DNA from: Terriglobia bacterium
GTDB taxonomy: Bacteria > Acidobacteriota > Terriglobia > Terriglobales > Acidobacteriaceae
Length of the DNA: 64,000 nucleotides
Direction of reading: 5' to 3'
Assembly: GCA_020073525.1 (NCBI GenBank)
Contig: JAIQFA010000006.1
Span: forward strand, 1-64,000
Of the stretch, positions 61,001 to 64,000 are shown piece by piece. Under the pieces are notes generated by a model that did no database searches, had not been told where the DNA came from, and worked only from the letters and a program-made list of their open reading frames with translations. Positions within the stretch are counted from its first letter, which is position 1. The number at the start of each line of letters is the position of its first letter. Both the position numbers and the translations under genes were made by a program.

Positions 61001-61598
61001 CATCTACGACCTGCCCTTCGGCAAAGGCAAGCGATTTGGCGGCGGCTGGAGTGGACCTGCAAACACTGCCTTTGGAAATTGGCAGATTACTGTTATTGAA
61101 AAGGCAACCACTGGTTTCCCGATCTTCACGATCGCGAGCAATAACGCGTCCGGCGTCAATCTGACAAACAACGGAAACAACTACAATCGGCCTGTCGAAA
61201 TAAGCGATCCCCACAAAGCCGGAATAGTCGCGACGAACAGTGATCCAAAGTGCCAGATCCTGGTTTCCGCAGGCGGTTTGGCACCTGATCGAGTGGGAGG
61301 GACTGGCGCATGGTTTAACCCATGCGCATTTGACAACCCACCGTCAGGTGAGCTTGGAACCGCGAACCGGTCACCCCTGTATGGTCCGGGTTATGTGAAC
61401 ACGGATTTCTCGGCGATCAAGAATTTTGCCCTTCGAGAAAGCATGCGTCTAGAGTTCCGGGCTGAAATGTTCAATCTGTTCAACCACAACCAGCTTGGAA
61501 TGCCTGCGGCGGACTTGAACTCCACGGGCTTCGGGGCCATCACCAGTTCCGTTAACAACCCGCGCCTGGTTCAGTTCGCCCTCAAGCTAGAGTTCTAG
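58008..61598 (+). CDS. Oar-like TonB-dependent receptor with carboxypeptidase-regulatory-like domain
   Basis: Outer-membrane active transporter of 1196 residues. Signal peptide (LLVAVIGSVLSLTSLLFGQA), then an N-terminal carboxypeptidase-D regulatory-like domain (SGTVADKTGSVISGATVKII). The plug has the family signature LPLNGRNFVQLATLTPGVTQ and ATVLVTSKSGSN-type motifs, followed by a large 22-strand-type barrel. The last residue is Phe (QFALKLEF). It is flanked by nucleoside hydrolases on both sides, suggesting uptake of nucleosides, oligonucleotides or a related ligand; this rests on position only. A strong hairpin terminator follows. Confidence 0.9.
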   Translation: MLKRNALLVAVIGSVLSLTSLLFGQANSSFSGTVADKTGSVISGATVKIISQETGVTREVKTDESGHYQAPFLAVSIYTIRVESQGFQITEQKDIRLQVAEQREINFTLNPASVSQTVEVSATQVAVETTNPTLGQVITEQQVSDLPLNGRNFVQLATLTPGVTQETNPNSFFNGGPSSEVSTRGSFSLSVGGSRASSTDWLYDGVDNNELTAGGIAVVPSVDAIQEFKVLTYNYSAEYGTRAGPTVLVTSKSGSNQFHGSLFEFFRNTSLDAKSYFAISKEKFNLNQFGGSLGGALQKDKTFFFVDYQAKRQRRGIPNSGLVPSVAMRGGDFTLDPSGTFPLDQIYNPYSTNVDGSPRQPFYCTSAGVAAPVNADGTQDATAFGACNVIPQDLMSPVTKQIFASTAFYPLPNVTGNPNVNYSSVPVRKLNEGEFDVRLDHNFSGKDSVFARFSYDQADSYVPGGSPGFAEANGFASNQLIANHGRNVAISETHIFNDRNINQFTAGFNRIFNHIKSQGDRSCAAAKLGIAGADINSFCGDSGGISQSTKDCVSCGMTSTLVGGGFWALGDRGFAPFQGGTNVFSIADSFDMIRGHHNIRIGGGFRANQMNVETNAFQDGFFVFTNLWTANTDFTGGYNMADFALGATSLAIHDQTFKGATTGRRWKLFRPYIQDDWRVTNNLTLNIGVAWALVTPITEAHNRQANFDMGSLTVLVPGVNSDGRVGIQFDKTAVEPRIGLAWKPFGSQTTAVRAGYAIFHDSSWNQGAQGLWENPPFFAESDFFGFTASGCPSYFTPSGGVSFCGQSFGQDNVNGLTMSQGFQIFTTPPDPAHFQGTFQGQNLDFKQGQVQQFNLNIERQMPGNVVVTAGYAGSRAHHILVDGMNLNVAQPTACGVVPGYTLGCGIVTPPAGPFTVVAGSISTGLAHYDSLQFKAETKSMRHGLYGLMGYTYARSFDSGFNDGLGSGAGVTYYPLTGTKHADWALSQINLNQQFTASVIYDLPFGKGKRFGGGWSGPANTAFGNWQITVIEKATTGFPIFTIASNNASGVNLTNNGNNYNRPVEISDPHKAGIVATNSDPKCQILVSAGGLAPDRVGGTGAWFNPCAFDNPPSGELGTANRSPLYGPGYVNTDFSAIKNFALRESMRLEFRAEMFNLFNHNQLGMPAADLNSTGFGAITSSVNNPRLVQFALKLEF

Positions 61599-61625
61599 GG
61601 CGTTCTGGGCAGTGCGTTCTAGTTC

Positions 61626-61682
61626 GGGCAGACCGAGCCGTCTGGGTCAATCCAGACCAAGCTCAGTCTGCCCTTCATTTTC
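61626..61682 (+). terminator. Strong hairpin terminator after the receptor gene
   Basis: Long two-part stem: outer arms gggcagaccgagc / gctcagtctgccc (one mismatch), inner arms gtctgg / ccagac, then TTCATTTT. A good intrinsic-type terminator. Confidence 0.75.
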
Positions 61683-61710
61683 CAGTCAATACTCTGTCAA
61701 GGATGCTGAC

Positions 61711-62814
61711 ATGCTGAACCGTTTCATGCGCCGAACCGCGCAGATGTTGCTACTTGTGTTCTTGCTCGCCACCGCTGCCTCCGCCCAGAAAATTAAGGTC
61801 ATCGTCGACCAGGACGCCCGCGGCCCCGGCACCAGCGACCAGCAGGCGCTCCTCGTCTTCCTGCAGTCGGAGAAGTTTGACGTCCTCGGCATCACCACCG
61901 TGAGCGGCGATCAGTGGGTGAAGGAAGAGACACAGCACACGCTCCGCATGCTGGAGATTGCCGGGCGCACCGACGTGCCCGTCATCCAGGGCGCGGAGTT
62001 TCCGCTGCTTAACAGCAAAGAAGAGACCGAACGCTGGGAAGCCGTCTACGGCAAGCTCGAATACAAGGGATGCTGGACCGAGCACTTCGCAGCGAAGCGC
62101 TCCACCATCTACGACGAACCCTACCACGCGCCCGACGTTGTGCCTCCCATGTCGGAAGGCGAGCCGCACATTCACGCGCAGCCCGGCACCGCCGCCGAGT
62201 TTATCGTGCAGATGGTGCACAAGTATCCCGGAGAGGTCGTGCTCTGGGCGGGCGGTCCGCTGACAAACTATGCGCTGGCGCTGAAGCTGGATCCGTCGAT
62301 TGCCACGCTAGCCAAGGAGTTCGTCATGATGGGCGGAGGCCTCTACGCCGACAAGGGCGCCATCGATCCCGGAGCCATTGATGCCCGCCGCGAATTCAAC
62401 TGGTGGTTCGATGCGGAAGCGACTCGCATCGTCCTGCGCGCGCCCTGGAAGAAAGTGACTATCACGCCCATCGATATCTCGGTCAAGACCCGCTACACGA
62501 CCGAGATGAAGGCCACCATCACGAAGGCCGGCACTCCGGTGACCGACTACCTGGAGAAGTATTCGTTGCCCGGCTACATGTGGGACGAGATCGCCGGCAT
62601 CGCACTCATCGATCCGTCGATTATCACCGGACAGAAGCAGCTCTACATGGATATCGACGTCGATCACGGCGCCAGCTACGGCAAGACAATTTTCTGGAAC
62701 GCAAGAACGCAGGTTCCACCGTATCTGCGCCTGGCCAGCGTCCAATTCGACATCGATGCCGAGAAGTTCTACAAGATCTACATCGACTTGATGACCCGCC
62801 CAGTGCGTAAGTAA
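61711..62814 (+). CDS. Exported nucleoside-hydrolase-like protein with altered N-terminal metal motif
   Basis: 367 residues with a signal peptide (RRTAQMLLLVFLLATAASAQ). Fold-level similarity to nucleoside hydrolases is clear: GGPLTNYALAL, FVMMGGGLY, EFNWWFDAEATRI and MWDEIAGIALIDPS. The canonical DxDPGxDD motif is replaced by DQDARGPGTSDQQA, with three extra residues and a changed Asp pair. The ATG at 61711 has AAGGA upstream; the longer frame crosses the terminator. Activity on nucleosides is uncertain. Confidence 0.8.
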   Translation: MLNRFMRRTAQMLLLVFLLATAASAQKIKVIVDQDARGPGTSDQQALLVFLQSEKFDVLGITTVSGDQWVKEETQHTLRMLEIAGRTDVPVIQGAEFPLLNSKEETERWEAVYGKLEYKGCWTEHFAAKRSTIYDEPYHAPDVVPPMSEGEPHIHAQPGTAAEFIVQMVHKYPGEVVLWAGGPLTNYALALKLDPSIATLAKEFVMMGGGLYADKGAIDPGAIDARREFNWWFDAEATRIVLRAPWKKVTITPIDISVKTRYTTEMKATITKAGTPVTDYLEKYSLPGYMWDEIAGIALIDPSIITGQKQLYMDIDVDHGASYGKTIFWNARTQVPPYLRLASVQFDIDAEKFYKIYIDLMTRPVRK

Positions 62815-62820
62815 TGGAGA

Positions 62821-62840
62821 GACGGGCGTCCTCGCCCGTC
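62821..62840. repeat. Hairpin after the second hydrolase
   Basis: Perfect arms gacgggcg / cgcccgtc around tcct, four bases after the stop. REP-like or a weak terminator. Confidence 0.5.
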
Positions 62841-62888
62841 CAGTCGGGACCAGGCTGTTCAAGCGAGATAAGGGTAGCCCGAAACGTG

Positions 62889-62927
62889 GAGTTCCTTCGT
62901 GAAACTTAGTGCCCTTCGTGGTTTAAA
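62889..62927. repeat. Repeat family D fragment (CCTTCGTGGTTTAAA)
   Basis: gttccttcgtgaaac and gcccttcgtggtttaaa, matching the style of the elements at 33431 and 40171. The next gene's only in-frame start codon lies inside it. Confidence 0.5.
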
Positions 62928-64000
62928 TGACTTCCGACGTTGTCCGATCTTTCTACTGCTGGCGCTTCTGCTAGCGGCCTCTTTTGCCTCCGCGCAGCCT
63001 CGCCGCAAGATCATCATCAATCAGGACTGCTCCGGTCCCGGAGGCAGCAACCTGCAGACGCTCCTCATAATGATCCAGTCCCCGCAGGTTGAGGTTCTGG
63101 GGATCACGGTTGTCAGCGGAGACCAGTGGCGCGACGAAGAGGTGGCTCACACGTTGCGCCTGCTCGAGATCGTTGGACGCACCGACATCCCCGTAGTGCC
63201 GGGCGCGGCCTTTCCGCTCATCCGGCGCCGCGAGGAGGCCCAGCAGTGGCAGGAGCGCTATGGCAAAGTCGCCTACGCTGGCGCCTGGGATGATCGCTGG
63301 TGGCACGAGCCCTTCGTCGTCCCCGCGCTCCCGGAGGGTCAGCCCACCACTAAGCCTGCTGACGAAGACGCTGCCCATTTTCTGATTCGAATGGTGCACA
63401 AGTATCCGCATGAAGTTACGATCTACGAAGGCGGCCCCATGACCAACCTCGCGTTGGCCATTTCGATTGATCCGCAATTTCCTGCGTTAGCACAGGAGTT
63501 GGTCTTCATGGGCGGAAGCCTTGGCCCCCAGACCGACAACCCCGAGTTCGAGAATAACCCTCGCCACGAATTCAATTTCTGGTTCGATCCCGAAGCGGTT
63601 CACGTGGTGTTGCGCGCCCCATGGAAGAAGATCGTCTGCACCCCCACCGACATCTCGGTCAAGACGAGCCTGACGCCGGCGATGATTAAGGAGATCGACA
63701 AGGCCGGAACTCCCTTGGCGCGCTACGTCGCCCGCTTTTTTCAGAACTTTCCTGGCGCCGACATTATGTGGGACGAACTGGCCGCGGCCGCGTGGATCGA
63801 TCCGTCGATCATCACGAAGCGGGAGACACGATACATGAGCGTCGATCTCGACAAGGGAGCCGGCTACGGCAATACGCTGACTTGGTCGGAGAAGGATAGG
63901 CCCTCACGAACCGTGCAACCGGTCGAGATCCAAGTCGACTTGGACAAGGAAAAGTTTTATCGGATGTTCGTAAGTCTGATGAGTGACGCGACGCCCACTC
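62899..64000 (+). CDS. Exported nucleoside-hydrolase-like protein, cut by the window end
   Basis: Open to the last base of the window, with 367 codons read. The GTG at 62899 is the only in-frame start before the signal peptide (RRCPIFLLLALLLAASFASA). The body is a paralogue of the preceding gene: GGPMTNLALAI, LVFMGGSLG, EFNFWFDPEAVH and MWDELAAAAWIDPS. The N-terminal metal motif is still more degenerate, NQDCSGPGGSNLQT, with Asn for the first Asp and no Asp pair. The C-terminus is missing but is probably only a few residues away, judging by the paralogue. Confidence 0.8.
   Translation, partial: MKLSALRGLNDFRRCPIFLLLALLLAASFASAQPRRKIIINQDCSGPGGSNLQTLLIMIQSPQVEVLGITVVSGDQWRDEEVAHTLRLLEIVGRTDIPVVPGAAFPLIRRREEAQQWQERYGKVAYAGAWDDRWWHEPFVVPALPEGQPTTKPADEDAAHFLIRMVHKYPHEVTIYEGGPMTNLALAISIDPQFPALAQELVFMGGSLGPQTDNPEFENNPRHEFNFWFDPEAVHVVLRAPWKKIVCTPTDISVKTSLTPAMIKEIDKAGTPLARYVARFFQNFPGADIMWDELAAAAWIDPSIITKRETRYMSVDLDKGAGYGNTLTWSEKDRPSRTVQPVEIQVDLDKEKFYRMFVSLMSDATPT

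Noticed and set aside
1-64000. tRNA, rRNA or other structured RNA genes
   Set aside because: No cloverleaf with CCA-end context or rRNA-conserved words was recognised; a tRNA/Rfam scan would confirm.

Overview
The window looks like a chromosomal segment of a diderm, hopanoid-producing bacterium of roughly 60% G+C, most probably an acidobacterium (Koribacter/Terriglobia type). That assignment is an inference from several features: an Oar-type TonB-dependent receptor with a carboxypeptidase-like N-terminal domain, a full Tol-Pal operon, an ispH-shc-hpn hopanoid cluster, a KorAB-type 2-oxoacid:ferredoxin oxidoreductase, and many small palindromic intergenic repeats. No rRNA, tRNA, CRISPR array, prophage or insertion sequence was recognised.

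Layout. 0-10 kb is housekeeping: a Gly-rich secreted protein, dnaE, accA, hom (opposite strand), then korA-korB. 10-17 kb holds a large secreted Ig-repeat protein, a zinc alcohol dehydrogenase, a small hydrophilic protein, a HAD phosphatase and a DUF4252-like protein. 17.5-22.8 kb (minus strand) is tolQ-tolR-tolA(TonB-like)-tolB-pal-cpoB. 23-26 kb has a secreted anchor/Fn3 protein and recN. 26.3-40 kb is the isoprenoid/hopanoid region: ispH, shc, hpnA, hpnG, two zinc dehydrogenases (the first broken by one in-frame TAG), hpnC, hpnD, hpnE and a PilZ protein, then two half-size EamA/SMR-like membrane proteins and hpnJ on the other strand. 40-44 kb (minus) encodes an HlyD-type adaptor, a TPR protein and a TolC-like channel with no inner-membrane pump beside them. 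44.3-48 kb (plus) is queF, an unknown membrane-anchored protein, an MFS transporter and a glycosyltransferase. 48-51.2 kb has a small beta-barrel, an OB-fold protein, an overlapping RsbV/RsbW-like pair and trpF.

51.3-64 kb looks like a nucleoside-scavenging locus. deoC, an EthD-family protein and a two-domain ALDH16-type aldehyde dehydrogenase run left. An exported nucleoside hydrolase, a GRP/ureide-permease-like transporter, a large TonB-dependent receptor and two more exported nucleoside-hydrolase-like proteins run right; the last is cut by the window end. The two extra hydrolases have altered N-terminal metal-binding motifs.

Two points deserve most attention. The two dehydrogenases directly behind hpnG are candidates for the poorly defined reduction of the ribosyl/formylhopane side chain. 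The nucleoside locus joins outer-membrane uptake, periplasmic glycosidic cleavage, inner-membrane uptake and deoxyribose breakdown. In addition, at least four families of small palindromic or heptamer-based repeats fill the intergenic gaps.
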